Positions 29,982-39,745 of a stretch of 64,000 nt of DNA are shown piece by piece. The stretch is from contig NZ_JAIFZM010000016.1 of assembly GCF_022095695.1 (NCBI RefSeq), positions 18,611 through 82,610 of the forward strand. Direction: 5' to 3'. This stretch comes from Oceanobacillus jordanicus. Lineage in GTDB: Bacteria > Bacillota > Bacilli > Bacillales > Amphibacillaceae. A program made the translations under genes and the position numbers. How positions within the stretch are numbered: position 1 is the first letter of the stretch; the number at the start of each line of letters is the position of its first letter. The notes under the pieces were generated by a model. It had not been told where the DNA came from. It was given only the letters and a program-made list of their open reading frames with translations, and did no database searches.

Positions 29982-30329
29982 TTATTTTTTCTTGTTTAGG
30001 AAGTCGAGGCAAAAGATGCAGTCTTCATTTTGCCGTGGACTACCAAATTCAAGGTTACATATATGAAATCCTTCTTCATACAGCCTCGCCAGGTTATCAT
30101 AACCTTCTCCAGGAAAACTCTTGGAAGGCTTGTCCTCACCTGATTCTGTGTCTTTCTGCTTATCCGTTTGTTCCAAATGATTGCGTAAATTATGGTTCTC
30201 TGCAGCAAGCCTGTGATTCTCTTCTAGCAAATCACGTAAGCGACCCTTTAAATCGCCAAGCTGCTCATATAATTCCCCAATTTGCTGCTCCATATCCGAT
30301 ACCTGGTCAAAAATCTGTCTCTTCTTCAC
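29982..30329 (-). CDS. yabA: Replication initiation control protein YabA
   Basis: 115 residues. An N-terminal leucine-zipper coiled coil (about 1-60: [20 protein letters not shown]) mediates tetramerisation; the C-terminal zinc domain has [11 protein letters not shown] and DCIFCLDFL, providing the Cys/His ligands. YabA bridges DnaA and DnaN to restrain initiation. Sixteen bp downstream of ricT. Confidence 0.94.
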   Translation of the reverse strand: MKKRQIFDQVSDMEQQIGELYEQLGDLKGRLRDLLEENHRLAAENHNLRNHLEQTDKQKDTESGEDKPSKSFPGEGYDNLARLYEEGFHICNLEFGSPRQNEDCIFCLDFLNKKK

Positions 30330-30344
30330 GCCTAACTCACCCCA

Positions 30345-31169
30345 TTATTCTGTGGCTTGCGCTAATATACCTTCATCAATTAGTTCGTCTAAAGTATATT
30401 CAATGACACGTTCTTTTTCTGGAATTTCGATCTGGATAAGTCGTTCCAGAATGTTTAAACCGACTACTTTCCCTTTACCATGTGGTGTCTTTATAGATTG
30501 CCCAATATCAGGAAGTTCACGCTTGGCCGTTTCATAATCGTCGTTCTCATATTTCAAACAGCACATAAGCCTTCCGCATAGCCCGGAGATCTTTGCCGGG
30601 TTAAGGGATAAGTTTTGGTCCTTCGCCATCTTAATGGAAACTGGTTCAAAGTCACCTAAAAAAGTAGAGCAGCAGAGCATTCTGCCACATGGACCAATCC
30701 CACCAAGCATTTTTGCCTCATCACGCACACCTATTTGTCTAAGTTCAATACGTGTTTTAAACATAGCTGCTAAATCTTTTACAAGATTACGGAAATCAAC
30801 CCTGCCATCTGCTGTAAAATAAAAAATAATTTTATTACGATCAAATGTATATTCTACCTCTACTAGATTCATATCAAGCTTATGTTGAATTATTTTATCT
30901 GAACAGGTTTGAAATGCTTTTTCAGCATGCTCCTGATTTTCCACAACGTTTAATTTGTCCTTTTCGTTCGCTACACGAATTACCTGTTTCAGTGGAAGCA
31001 CAACATCTTCCTCATCCACTTGTTTCTTAGCAATTACCACTTTCCCGAACTCTATTCCTCTCACTGTCTCGACAATGACATAACTGTCCAGGGAAATGGT
31101 ATGTTCTCCAGGATCAAAATAATATATTTTACCCGCTTTTTTAAAACGGACTCCAATAACATCTATCAC
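30345..31169 (-). CDS. ricT: Regulatory iron-sulfur complex subunit RicT (YaaT, PSP1 domain)
   Basis: 274 residues. VIGVRFKKAGKIYYFDPG at the N-terminus and the Cys-rich core GIGPCGRMLCCSTFLG ... GLCGRLMCCLKYE, which supplies ligands for the 4Fe-4S clusters of the RicAFT complex. The complex stimulates Spo0A phosphorylation and RNase Y-dependent mRNA maturation. Stop and neighbouring starts are close to holB and yabA. Confidence 0.95.
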   Translation of the reverse strand: MIDVIGVRFKKAGKIYYFDPGEHTISLDSYVIVETVRGIEFGKVVIAKKQVDEEDVVLPLKQVIRVANEKDKLNVVENQEHAEKAFQTCSDKIIQHKLDMNLVEVEYTFDRNKIIFYFTADGRVDFRNLVKDLAAMFKTRIELRQIGVRDEAKMLGGIGPCGRMLCCSTFLGDFEPVSIKMAKDQNLSLNPAKISGLCGRLMCCLKYENDDYETAKRELPDIGQSIKTPHGKGKVVGLNILERLIQIEIPEKERVIEYTLDELIDEGILAQATE

Positions 31170-31173
31170 ATAA

Positions 31174-32163
31174 TCACCTCTGAATATGAAGTGTAAGTTG
31201 TTCCATCACTAATGTGGGATTAACATTTTGCTTCAATTTTCTTTTTGCCTGCATAATCGTGTTTAAATGTGTTAATAGTTCTTCCTGCGAAAAGGAAAGG
31301 GCCGCTTTTTCGAGCAACTGGTCCTGATTCGTAAAGAAGACCATCTCCGTCTCATTTCCAATATGGTAATAAAGTACATCTTTAAACGCTAATAGCAGTA
31401 AATCAAGTCCTTCTTCTTGCTCGTTTCTTTCTTTAAAATGTACCACCCAATGGTTATGAATAAATAAGTAAACGTCTTGTGGGTTATCGGCAAACATTTC
31501 TATCAATTGTACCACTATCTTTCTAGCAGTGGCAAACCACTCATCATTGCTTCGAGCGATCGCATCGTCCAAATTATTCGTTAGGGCCCCCATCAATTTG
31601 GCCGTACTTTCACTCAAGCCATTCTCCACTAATTTCCGCTCAAATTGAACAATATTCAGGGGCTTTAAGTCAATAATTTGGCACCTAGAACGAATGGTTG
31701 GCAAAATAGCATGGCTATTCTCTGTAAGCATGATGGCCGTTGTTTGTTTACTTGGTTCCTCTAAAAACTTTAAAATACGGTTGGCTGCATTAACGGTAAG
31801 CGTCTCAGCACCCTTTATGACATATACTTTACGAGTTGATTCCATACCAGAATAGCTGAATTCCTTCTGTAAATTACGGATCTGCTCTATTTTAATGGAC
31901 TTCCCTTCTGGTTCTACCCAATGAACATCAGGATGGTTCCCAGAGGCAATTCTTCTACATGCATTACACTGATTACAAGGTTCTACCCCTGCCAGCTTTT
32001 CACAAAATAAATTTTTGGCAATCAATTGTGCAATTGCTTCTTTACCTGTCCCACGTGCCCCGTGAAGCAAATACGCATGAGAAATACGGTCTTTTTTTAT
32101 GCTGTTGGTAATAATTCTGCTAGCCAGTGGCTGTACTTCAGCAATTTCAGACCAGTTCATCAT
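31174..32163 (-). CDS. holB: DNA polymerase III delta-prime subunit HolB
   Basis: 329 residues from ATG at 32163 (GAGGGAG 8 nt upstream; a GTG three codons earlier is rejected). A clamp-loader AAA+ module with a degenerate P-loop GARGTGKEA (Thr/Ser replaced by Glu), four-Cys zinc cluster CEKLAGVEPCNQCNACR, and SRC motif TIRSRCQIIDLKP. Delta-prime normally lacks ATPase activity, which fits. Between yaaR and ricT. Confidence 0.95.
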   Translation of the reverse strand: MMNWSEIAEVQPLASRIITNSIKKDRISHAYLLHGARGTGKEAIAQLIAKNLFCEKLAGVEPCNQCNACRRIASGNHPDVHWVEPEGKSIKIEQIRNLQKEFSYSGMESTRKVYVIKGAETLTVNAANRILKFLEEPSKQTTAIMLTENSHAILPTIRSRCQIIDLKPLNIVQFERKLVENGLSESTAKLMGALTNNLDDAIARSNDEWFATARKIVVQLIEMFADNPQDVYLFIHNHWVVHFKERNEQEEGLDLLLLAFKDVLYYHIGNETEMVFFTNQDQLLEKAALSFSQEELLTHLNTIMQAKRKLKQNVNPTLVMEQLTLHIQR

Positions 32164-32195
32164 TGTATTCACTCCCTCATTTACGGCATACCTTG

Positions 32196-32630
32196 TTACG
32201 TATATATATTAATCAATAGTCCTTTAATTTCTCCGATTAAGCCAAGGATATCTACTGTCTTTTTTTCCCGATTCATTATTTCTTCTGTTAGCTCTAATAA
32301 TTTCTCATCTACTTGCTTCACAATAGCCAGTTTACGGCTTTGGCCATCTAGACTGAAGCTGTGAGAATGTTCAAGGTCAAGTCCATTTGACACGGTCTCT
32401 TGCAAAAAGCTTTTCACCATTCGCCTAAACTTTGCAAGATCACGAAAGGACCGAAACCGCGCTAGCTTATTTCCCTGAAGCGTTATATTTTTCATTAATT
32501 GCTGTAGTTCCTGCTGTTTCAGGCTTTGAGTTTGGGACCGCAGGTTTTTTTGAAACGAATTAGATTCGACTACATTCGTCCTGGTATAATTCGGCTCTGT
32601 TTGTGTCCGTATTTCCTGGCCAATTTTCAT
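32196..32630 (-). CDS. yaaR: DUF327 protein YaaR
   Basis: 144 residues, largely helical and charged, with the DUF327 core ARFRSFRDLAKFRRMVKSFL and VKQVDEKLLELTEEIMNREK. Function unknown; always found between yaaQ/darA and holB in Bacillaceae. Thirty-two bp upstream of holB. Confidence 0.88.
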   Translation of the reverse strand: MKIGQEIRTQTEPNYTRTNVVESNSFQKNLRSQTQSLKQQELQQLMKNITLQGNKLARFRSFRDLAKFRRMVKSFLQETVSNGLDLEHSHSFSLDGQSRKLAIVKQVDEKLLELTEEIMNREKKTVDILGLIGEIKGLLINIYT

Positions 32631-32692
32631 AAAATCAGTCCCTTAAACGATTTTCCTTGGAATGCGTGTTTGAACAATATCTTAAGAATAAG

Positions 32693-32735
32693 GACGACCA
32701 GCATCAACATTTCATATCTGCTGGCCGCCTTTCCC
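32693..32735 (-). terminator. Possible terminator after darA
   Basis: GGACGACCAGCA / TGCTGGCCGCC imperfect hairpin; on the minus strand followed by TTATTCTTAAG. It could separate tmk-darA from yaaR-holB or act as an attenuator. Confidence 0.4.
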
Positions 32736-32762
32736 TCATTGTATATCTAAGACGAGAGCTTT

Positions 32763-33742
<980 letters not shown>

Positions 33743-33743
33743 G

Positions 33744-35174
33744 TCATTCTTCTCCTTCTGTTGACCCTATAAAGACAGCTACTCTTTCAGGGTCCCTTTG
33801 TTGCAATCGCACTCCATTACCCTGGAGTTGCGTTATATGTTCAAGCTGTTTCTCTTTAATACGCTCTCCCTTAAGTATAAGCGGTATTCCCGGCGGATAT
33901 GGGATAACGGCCTCTGCCGCTATATGTCCCGCTGCCTCGGTGATAGGCACATGCCTTGTTTCCAACTGATCCATTTTTGCATAAGGAATAGCCAGCTCTG
34001 TTATGGATTCAAGCCCCGTTAAAAACGGTACTATATCTATTGTATCATGCATTCGACTATTTTTTAATTGCTCATTCACTGTTTTTATTGCTTTTTTCAA
34101 TGTTCCTGTTTGACTAAAAGGAGACAGCCCGTGAATAAATAAAATTTGATTGTCTGTTTGAAGCTCTGGGTAAATATTTTGTTCTTCAAACAGTTTTGCT
34201 ACTTCATTGGCAGAATGTTTCACGTGTAACGTTATTTTTAATGGATCCTCTGCAGGGACAATGGACCAGTTTTCCGAATCCCCAAATAGTCTCTTTACTT
34301 CTTGGACACTTTTCATAACAGCGTCCACATTTTCTCTGGGCATAGTCGCTAGAAATGCTCTTGCAATATCTAGTGAGGCCATCAACGGGTAGGATGGGCT
34401 ACTTGATTGCAAGAGTTGCAAGTAATGAGATAATCTCCCTCGCGACACCAAGGAAGAGTTGTGATGCAGGAAGGATGCCATCGTCATGGCTGGTGCCATC
34501 TTGTGTGCCGATTGAACAACAACATCTGCTCCTAAGCTAATAGCGGAAGCAGGAAAAGGGTTACCTAGAGAAAAATGCACGCCATGCGCCTCATCTACGA
34601 GTACAGGGATTTGATAATCATGTGCAAGTTCAATCATCTCTTTTAAGGGGTACGTTCCTCCGAAATAATCAGGGTATGTCAGCACCACTGCCTTCGCATC
34701 TGGATGTCTTTTCAAAGCTTCTTGTAATGTATCTTGCTCGGGGTTGGTGAAGCGACCGACACTTTCCTCATATGCGGGAGAAATAAAAATCGGATTAGCT
34801 CCCCTTAACTCTAAACCATTCATAATAGATTTATGGCTGTTTCGCTGAACAATAACTTTATCCCCGCGTGAACAAGCTGCCATAATCATGGCCAAATTCC
34901 CCGCTGTACTCCCTCCAACAAGGAAGTAGGTATGTTCCGCCTGAAAATAATCTGCAGCAAGACGTTCTGCTTCTGCGATAGGGCCTTCTGGGGCATGCAA
35001 GTCATCCAGTCCAGTCAGTTCTGTCATATCGAATTTTAATATTTCATTATAAAAGTCACTTGCCTTCTCTGGAAAAATGGTTCCATTTTTATGCCCTGGC
35101 ACATGAAAGGAGACAGGGCTGTTCTTAGTGAATTGTTTTAATGCTTGGAATAAAGGGGTCAATTGCTGATCCAT
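33744..35174 (-). CDS. yaaO: Orn/Lys/Arg decarboxylase-family PLP enzyme YaaO
   Basis: 476 residues. Fold type I PLP enzyme with [10 protein letters not shown] at the N-terminus, ALNMACGA-like [25 protein letters not shown], and the PLP-lysine in [20 protein letters not shown]. It is the short decarboxylase type (no N-terminal wing), like B. subtilis YaaO/SpeA. The amino-acid substrate cannot be set from sequence. Adjacent to tmk as in B. subtilis; xpaC and yaaN are absent upstream. Confidence 0.9.
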   Translation of the reverse strand: MDQQLTPLFQALKQFTKNSPVSFHVPGHKNGTIFPEKASDFYNEILKFDMTELTGLDDLHAPEGPIAEAERLAADYFQAEHTYFLVGGSTAGNLAMIMAACSRGDKVIVQRNSHKSIMNGLELRGANPIFISPAYEESVGRFTNPEQDTLQEALKRHPDAKAVVLTYPDYFGGTYPLKEMIELAHDYQIPVLVDEAHGVHFSLGNPFPASAISLGADVVVQSAHKMAPAMTMASFLHHNSSLVSRGRLSHYLQLLQSSSPSYPLMASLDIARAFLATMPRENVDAVMKSVQEVKRLFGDSENWSIVPAEDPLKITLHVKHSANEVAKLFEEQNIYPELQTDNQILFIHGLSPFSQTGTLKKAIKTVNEQLKNSRMHDTIDIVPFLTGLESITELAIPYAKMDQLETRHVPITEAAGHIAAEAVIPYPPGIPLILKGERIKEKQLEHITQLQGNGVRLQQRDPERVAVFIGSTEGEE

Positions 35175-35315
35175 GATGAGATGCTCCTTCTTTTATTGTT
35201 TATGTAGGCCGAAAATCATTTCTATTTGTTCATGCTATTTTACTATAACAAAATGGCAAGCGCCTGTTTTTATGGAACGACGATTACCCCTCTAGTTAAA
35301 CCATTAGGAAATAAA

Positions 35316-35341
35316 AAAAGTCTCTGCAAAAAGCAAAGACT
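35316..35341 (-). terminator. Terminator of gin
   Basis: AGTCTCTGC / GCAAAGACT with loop AAAAA; minus strand followed by TTTTTTTATT. Confidence 0.75.
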
Positions 35342-35348
35342 TAGGTAT

Positions 35349-35540
35349 CTATGAATATAGTTTTGGTTTGGTTGCATTCTTTAATTTTCTCACATAATAA
35401 TTGTACTTTTCTTCTCGTGGCTCTGTATGAATCATATTATGCTCGCACTCTGTACAAATGAATGTCGTGTACAAATGGATCCCTCTAGCCTTTTCTTCCT
35501 CACAGATCCCACATCGTTGCGAATATGTTGTTTGTTCCAT
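35349..35540 (-). CDS. csfB: Anti-sigma factor Gin (CsfB)
   Basis: 63 residues from ATG at 35540 (GGAGGTGGGGAG upstream). Two Cys pairs, CGICEEEK and CTECEHN, form the zinc-binding core; the end VRKLKNATKPKLYS is conserved. Gin inhibits sigma-G (and sigma-E) to time forespore gene expression. The longer frame (to 35696) overlaps the neighbouring permease and is rejected. A sigma-F/G-type promoter lies just upstream. Confidence 0.92.
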   Translation of the reverse strand: MEQTTYSQRCGICEEEKARGIHLYTTFICTECEHNMIHTEPREEKYNYYVRKLKNATKPKLYS

Positions 35541-35561
35541 CTCCCCACCTCCGTTAGAAAC

Positions 35562-35591
35562 TAGTATCTCCCAATCTAACGAAATATATAC
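35562..35591 (-). promoter_or_regulatory. Sigma-F/sigma-G-type promoter of gin
   Basis: On the minus strand GTATA (35587-35591), 15-bp spacer, GGAGATACTA (35562-35571), a full match to the forespore -10 pattern GGNNANAMTR. Start would be about 15 nt before the ATG. csfB is a known sigma-F gene. Confidence 0.65.
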
Positions 35592-35619
35592 GAAAAATCT
35601 TTGAAAAAATGCGAAGCTA

Positions 35620-36327
35620 TTAATCTGTTTTTCTAAGGAACCGTTTGGACAATTGAATGATATAGAAGATGTGAATACCTGCTCCCAAAACCCCAATAAA
35701 GAGGCTATTCATCAAATGGACGCCCTCTATAAGAAATAGCTTTGCCGGCCAAAAAGTTGGCAAGATACCACCAGCCCAGTTCCAGGGCTCTGAAACAAAA
35801 TAGATGATGAATGGGACAAATACAACAAGACCGACACCTTTAGAGAGAGCTAACCCTTCTATTTTATTGGCAGCAATGGCAACAAGAAACAAACAGATAA
35901 TCGGAGCCTCCATTGCCAGCATTACTGTTACCAACAGCTTATCTAAAATGGGTAAAGCAACAGGACTCGCCCACTCCAGATAAATATATCCATACAACAC
36001 GGTTAACACTCCTGGTAATAACAAGCGATACAACAGGTAGCCCTGTTTGCTCAACGGCGTCACAGCAAAGTAGTCTATCATTTTGTCATCTCTTTCATCA
36101 AGCATAATAAAGCCTGCCATGATGCCTAGTAATAATGGAATTAATAGAATAAAGAAGCTCGCCAAGAGTCCATTATAGGCTCCTAACGCAAACTGTGCAG
36201 TAGCAAACGGCAATATGAAGCGAACAAGTAAGATGAGTAAGAGGGGGCCAATCAAGGAAATCAAAAGCATTGGATCCCTGTATATTTGCTTCATGTCCCC
36301 TTTTATTAAATGGAAGACGGACTTCAT
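35620..36327 (-). CDS. ABC exporter membrane subunit 2
   Basis: 235 residues, about six hydrophobic segments, N-terminal VFHLIKGDMKQIYRDPMLLI typical of ABC-2 type drug or bacteriocin exporters. LDERDDKMIDYFAVTPLSKQGYLLYRL is the conserved cytoplasmic loop. The start overlaps the preceding permease by 4 nt. It resembles annotated 'fluoroquinolone export' permeases, but substrate is inferred only from resemblance. Confidence 0.78.
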   Translation of the reverse strand: MKSVFHLIKGDMKQIYRDPMLLISLIGPLLLILLVRFILPFATAQFALGAYNGLLASFFILLIPLLLGIMAGFIMLDERDDKMIDYFAVTPLSKQGYLLYRLLLPGVLTVLYGYIYLEWASPVALPILDKLLVTVMLAMEAPIICLFLVAIAANKIEGLALSKGVGLVVFVPFIIYFVSEPWNWAGGILPTFWPAKLFLIEGVHLMNSLFIGVLGAGIHIFYIIQLSKRFLRKTD

Positions 36328-37031
36328 AATGTTTTCCCCTCACTTGCTTTACGTATAATCATGTTATAAAAAGATTTCCTTGCCCAAATAAATGCTATGA
36401 CACCCCATGATAATAGCATTACCACAGAATATATTGCCTCCCACGTAGTAATCGAATGAAATCCTGAGCTGATCAAAAGAAGAGCACCTTTTGTTGGCAA
36501 AAGCATAAAAAGGAAATGGTCCATCCCTGTTATTTCTAGTAACGGAAGTAAAAATATCAGGCTGTAGATAGAGGACAGGAAAAAGAATCCATTTAGCGTA
36601 TGGCAACGCACCGCTACCCCTAAACCAAAAATAGTGAAAAACATGGATGTTAAAAACACACCGACCAGAAACAGCACCAGATAATGAGATACACCAAAAA
36701 CACTGATATGAATGATATAACTTGTTAGAACAGATAACACCGTTAGTGAAAGTGCTTTGGAGAAGATGTACTCTTCCACTTTGTACGGCGTAATGAATAG
36801 ATTGTCTAAAATATTCTGGTTCTGTTCTAAAAGGACGAGCCCACCGATAAAGAAAAATCCTAATACACCAGGATCAGAAAATGTAATGAAGATCCCAGCA
36901 ATTTCTCTATACTGTTCCGGGATCTGATGGAGCGCAATAATGTAAAACAGACTGACTAACATATAGACTGCATACAGTCCGTGACGAAATTGAATTTTTA
37001 TATCATATAGAAAGGCTGCAGGAAATCTCAT
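36324..37031 (-). CDS. ABC exporter membrane subunit 1
   Basis: 235 residues, about six transmembrane segments; YDIKIQFRHGLYAVYMLVSL at the N-terminus and NQNILDNLFITPYKVEEYIFSKAL as ABC-2-type coupling loop. Overlaps the ATPase gene by 4 nt and the second permease by 4 nt. The two 235-residue permeases are probably diverged partners forming a heterodimer. Substrate unknown. Confidence 0.78.
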   Translation of the reverse strand: MRFPAAFLYDIKIQFRHGLYAVYMLVSLFYIIALHQIPEQYREIAGIFITFSDPGVLGFFFIGGLVLLEQNQNILDNLFITPYKVEEYIFSKALSLTVLSVLTSYIIHISVFGVSHYLVLFLVGVFLTSMFFTIFGLGVAVRCHTLNGFFFLSSIYSLIFLLPLLEITGMDHFLFMLLPTKGALLLISSGFHSITTWEAIYSVVMLLSWGVIAFIWARKSFYNMIIRKASEGKTL

Positions 37032-37885
37032 TTCAATCCTCTCCCTGTAACATTAATAAAGATGTCTTCGAGTGTTGCCTCCTGGGTATGGATCGTCTCC
37101 ACATTATGTGTTTGGAGAATACCTAAAAAATCATGATTTGTCCCGATTCCTTGTAAGTCAAATTCACTTGTTACTAACTGATGATCCTTTCTGCGATACT
37201 CCAAGCGGACTTTTCTTTTATTATGAAGCACCCGTAAATTTCTAGGGGAATTAATCAATTCGATCTTTCCATCTACTATAAAAGCAACCCGATCACAAAT
37301 CTCATCAGCAGTGCTCATATTGTGTGTGGTAATTAAAATCGTTTTCCCTTCTTCTTTTAAGCTTATAATTTTATCTTTTACTTTCTTAGCGTTAAGTGGA
37401 TCCAATCCTGAAGTCGGCTCATCTAGAAAGAGGATATCCGGATTATTTAATAATGCACGACATAAATTCAACCTCATTTTCATTCCTTTAGAGTAAGCGG
37501 CCACTTTCATATGAGCGGACTCCATTAATCCCATTTCTGTAAGCAACTGCGCTGGTACAGCAGTATCCCCTGCATAGAGATTGCGGAATAAGGAGAGGTT
37601 TTCTATTGCCGTAAGCCGCTGATAGAAATTAGGAAATTCAAAAGCTACCCCAATCCTTTCATAATAGGAGCGCCTTACCTGGCTTACTTCCTGGTCAAAA
37701 ATGTGAACCCCGCCCTGATAGTTTTTCAGCATTCCAATTAGTATTTTTTGGGCCGTACTTTTTCCCGCACCAGATGGACCAAGAAACCCAAAAATCTCCC
37801 CTTTCTTTATTGTAAAATCCATCCCTTTTAGGGTAGGCTCTTTACGACCTGGATAGGTGAAAAACAACTTTTCTACTTTTATCAT
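37028..37885 (-). CDS. ABC exporter ATP-binding subunit
   Basis: 285 residues. Walker A GPSGAGKST (36-44), signature variant YSKGMKMRLNLCRALL in place of LSGGQ, Walker B DILFLDEPTSGLDP, switch His in ITTHNM. The C-terminal 70 residues form the extra domain common to drug-export ATPases. Follows the TetR gene with no gap and overlaps the permease gene. Confidence 0.9.
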   Translation of the reverse strand: MIKVEKLFFTYPGRKEPTLKGMDFTIKKGEIFGFLGPSGAGKSTAQKILIGMLKNYQGGVHIFDQEVSQVRRSYYERIGVAFEFPNFYQRLTAIENLSLFRNLYAGDTAVPAQLLTEMGLMESAHMKVAAYSKGMKMRLNLCRALLNNPDILFLDEPTSGLDPLNAKKVKDKIISLKEEGKTILITTHNMSTADEICDRVAFIVDGKIELINSPRNLRVLHNKRKVRLEYRRKDHQLVTSEFDLQGIGTNHDFLGILQTHNVETIHTQEATLEDIFINVTGRGLK

Positions 37886-38491
37886 CTAATCCACCTTCTT
37901 AATTAAGCCATTAGATATAAAGGTAAGGAGTAAGTCCATGGATTCTGCAAAATGCTCCTCACCAATCTGTTGCTTTTGGAGAAATAATAAGAAAACCATG
38001 CGCAGTAGTTGGATTACAACCTCAGATTGTTCCTCTACTATGACGTTTTCTCTTTGCAATTTTTCAACTAATGGTGTGAAGAAATCCACATCACTATTAA
38101 CAAGGTGGGCTACTTTCTCCTCTGGTAATTTTCTTAATAGCGATTCCATGATTCCCTCGTCAAATAACTGGCGAATAAATGCATTAGTCTCCATTACAGA
38201 AAAAGCCTCCATTAAAAAGGATTTAAAGCTTTCTCTCGTGACATTCCCCGACTGGAAAAATGGTAGCACAAGTTGTTCTCTAATCTTTTCTTCTTCCTGC
38301 TCCAAGATCTCTAAATAAAGCACTTCTTTGCTTTCATAAAAATTGTAGAAAGAACCTTGCGCTATCCCGACTGATTTCGTGATATCCGAAATACTCGTTT
38401 TCTTCAGTCCTTGTTTCACAAACAAGTCCCTTCCTTTTGTAAGAAGATCTTGTTGAATCCATTCCTTTTCCCTTTGCCCAAACTTTGGCAT
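37886..38491 (-). CDS. TetR-family regulator of the ABC exporter
   Basis: 201 residues. N-terminal TetR helix-turn-helix: IQQDLLTKGRDLFVKQGLKK, TSISDITKSVGIAQGSFYNF, YESKEVLYLEILEQ. The C-terminal ligand domain is family specific. AAGGAGATGTT precedes the ATG. First gene of a four-gene unit whose promoter carries a 12-bp inverted repeat (38513-38547), so autorepression relieved by the exported compound is likely. Confidence 0.88.
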   Translation of the reverse strand: MPKFGQREKEWIQQDLLTKGRDLFVKQGLKKTSISDITKSVGIAQGSFYNFYESKEVLYLEILEQEEEKIREQLVLPFFQSGNVTRESFKSFLMEAFSVMETNAFIRQLFDEGIMESLLRKLPEEKVAHLVNSDVDFFTPLVEKLQRENVIVEEQSEVVIQLLRMVFLLFLQKQQIGEEHFAESMDLLLTFISNGLIKKVD

Positions 38492-38512
38492 CCCAACATC
38501 TCCTTGTTTTTG

Positions 38513-38547
38513 AATATATGAATAAAATTATTTTATATTCATATATT
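38513..38547. promoter_or_regulatory. Inverted-repeat operator for the TetR/ABC operon
   Basis: AATATATGAATA (38513-38524) and TATTCATATATT (38536-38547) are perfect 12-bp arms separated by 11 bp. On the minus strand a TTGATT...TAATTT promoter overlaps it. It ends 22 bp before the regulator start. Confidence 0.7.
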
Positions 38548-38579
38548 AATCAAAATCGTTACGTTGGTCAAGCCATTTA

Positions 38580-38702
38580 CGGCATTAAAAAACTCGCATT
38601 CGCTTGTCTTTTAGAGAATGTGTACATTTTTTATACTTGGGTCTACAAAATTTTAGCTACGTCCCCATTGCTTCCTAGCTGAGATTTAATAGTTTCCTAC
38701 AG
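38580..38702 (+). repeat. Interspersed repeat family 2, copy c
   Basis: AAAAAACTCGCATTCGCTTGTC, AATGTGTACATTTTTTATACTTGG, ACAAAATTTTAGCTACGTC, TTGCTTCCTAGCTGAGATTTAA and TTTCCTAC match the other copies in order. It lies between the TetR operator and the bofA terminator. Confidence 0.72.
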
Positions 38703-38707
38703 TGAAA

Positions 38708-38752
38708 TAAAAACTGCCATAGGGGATAACTCGTCCCAATGGCAGTTTTTTA
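38708..38752 (-). terminator. Terminator of bofA
   Basis: AAAACTGCCAT / ATGGCAGTTTT with inner AGGGGA/TCCC; T-runs on both strands. Confidence 0.8.
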
Positions 38753-38765
38753 TATGTGGTAGGCA

Positions 38766-39032
38766 TTATGGAAGAATAAATAAGTGAATAGCTGCTAGGG
38801 AGGCCATTCCAAACAATCCTAAAAATCCGGATACAACTACTGTGAATACGTTAATTGGAATGTGTAACCCCATTGCTCCACCGAACACATTGAAAAAAAA
38901 CAAAAATAAAATCCCAATTCCTAATTTTACTGTCCCCTGCGCCAAAAAACGCATTGGCTTAATGGGGGCCCCTACCAGTAACAAAACAATGATAAGTGCA
39001 ATCATTACTGTTATAACCACTGTAGAACTCAT
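38766..39032 (-). CDS. bofA: Pro-sigma-K processing inhibitor BofA
   Basis: 88 residues from ATG at 39032 (AAGGAGGGGATTTGG upstream). Hydrophobic N-terminal half (VVITVMIALIIVLLLVGAPI) and conserved VKLGIGILFLFFFNVFGGAM and IPINVFTVVVSGFLGLFGMA. BofA holds the SpoIVFB protease inactive in the mother-cell/forespore membrane complex. In B. subtilis it neighbours yaaL; here 2.9 kb of repeats, glpT and IS debris intervene. Confidence 0.92.
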   Translation of the reverse strand: MSSTVVITVMIALIIVLLLVGAPIKPMRFLAQGTVKLGIGILFLFFFNVFGGAMGLHIPINVFTVVVSGFLGLFGMASLAAIHLFILP

Positions 39033-39086
39033 CCAAATCCCCTCCTTGTCCCCTTTCTTGAAATGCAAGAAAGTATAAAATAAACG

Positions 39087-39250
39087 CCGTTATCTAGCTC
39101 GCTACTACACCAAATACTCGGCGCCCCCTAATTGCCTGCGATAAAGAAGACTTACCGACTGTCCTTCGCCAGAGTTTCCGTCGCCCTAATGCTTGTCTGG
39201 AAGGCGAAAGTCATCATCACTTCGTTTCCTCTCACTTGGACTCTGCGCTT
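39087..39250 (+). repeat. Interspersed repeat family 1, copy D
   Basis: ATCTAGCTCGCTACTACACC, GCGATAAAGAAGACTTACCGAC, GGCGAAAGTCATCATCACTTCG and CTCTGCGCTTTTCTT follow the order of copies B and C but with a different internal insert (CCTTCGCCAGAG ... GTCTGGAAGGCG, itself a hairpin). Confidence 0.65.
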
Positions 39251-39289
39251 TTCTTATTTTTATGAAGAAAAGAAAGAAAAAAGAACATT

Positions 39290-39626
39290 AGTTAGAAAAA
39301 CTCATGTTTGCTCGTCTTCCAAATATGCGGATGCGCTGGATTTTCTGAGTCGGATAGTCATGAACACTTGTTGTGTCGTGGCACGATGAGGGCACCTGTG
39401 GGGCTCTATTTCTTTCTCCAGAAATAAGCGATAAACTCATCAATTTCTTCTGTATTCTGAACCGTAAACTCTTCAAATCCTGGAAATTTAATGGTAGGAA
39501 TTCAATTACACGCATCTCCTTTTTGTTTGGTTGTTTGAACTGCACCCAGTTTAACAAATAATGAGCTTGCGTGATTTTTTTTATATTCAGAAGATTATCC
39601 TCTCCCCAACAAATATTTTAGAGCCA
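39290..39626 (-). pseudogene. ISL3-family-like transposase, N-terminal remnant
   Basis: On the minus strand an end-like sequence GGCTCTAAAATATTTG is followed by a frame reading TIKFPGFEEFTVQNTEEIDE, then after a frameshift SCHDTTSVHDYPTQKIQRIR, which together match the N-terminus of ISL3-type transposases (LPGI.F.V / CP.C ... VHDYR.QKI). It breaks off near 39300 against a fragment of repeat family 2. No complete transposase exists. Residues 39422-39626 are repeated at 41684-41888. Confidence 0.6.
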
Positions 39627-39676
39627 TATTTTCCGAAACATTGAAGAACCCCAACATACATTAGAAACTCAAAATA

Positions 39677-39709
39677 AAAATACCTGCCATTGTGGAATGG
39701 CAGGTATTT
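39677..39709 (-). terminator. Terminator of glpT
   Basis: AAATACCTGCCATT / AATGGCAGGTATTT with loop GTGG, a 14-bp perfect stem; minus strand followed by TTATTTTG. Confidence 0.82.
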
Positions 39710-39745
39710 CGTCTTTTAATAAATTCGAAGGTTTCCTAGCATGAA

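Noticed and set aside
39288..39557. 89-codon minus-strand frame as a real gene
   Set aside because: It is the frameshifted transposase remnant fused to a fragment of repeat family 2; its middle matches an ISL3-type zinc-finger region, not a complete protein.
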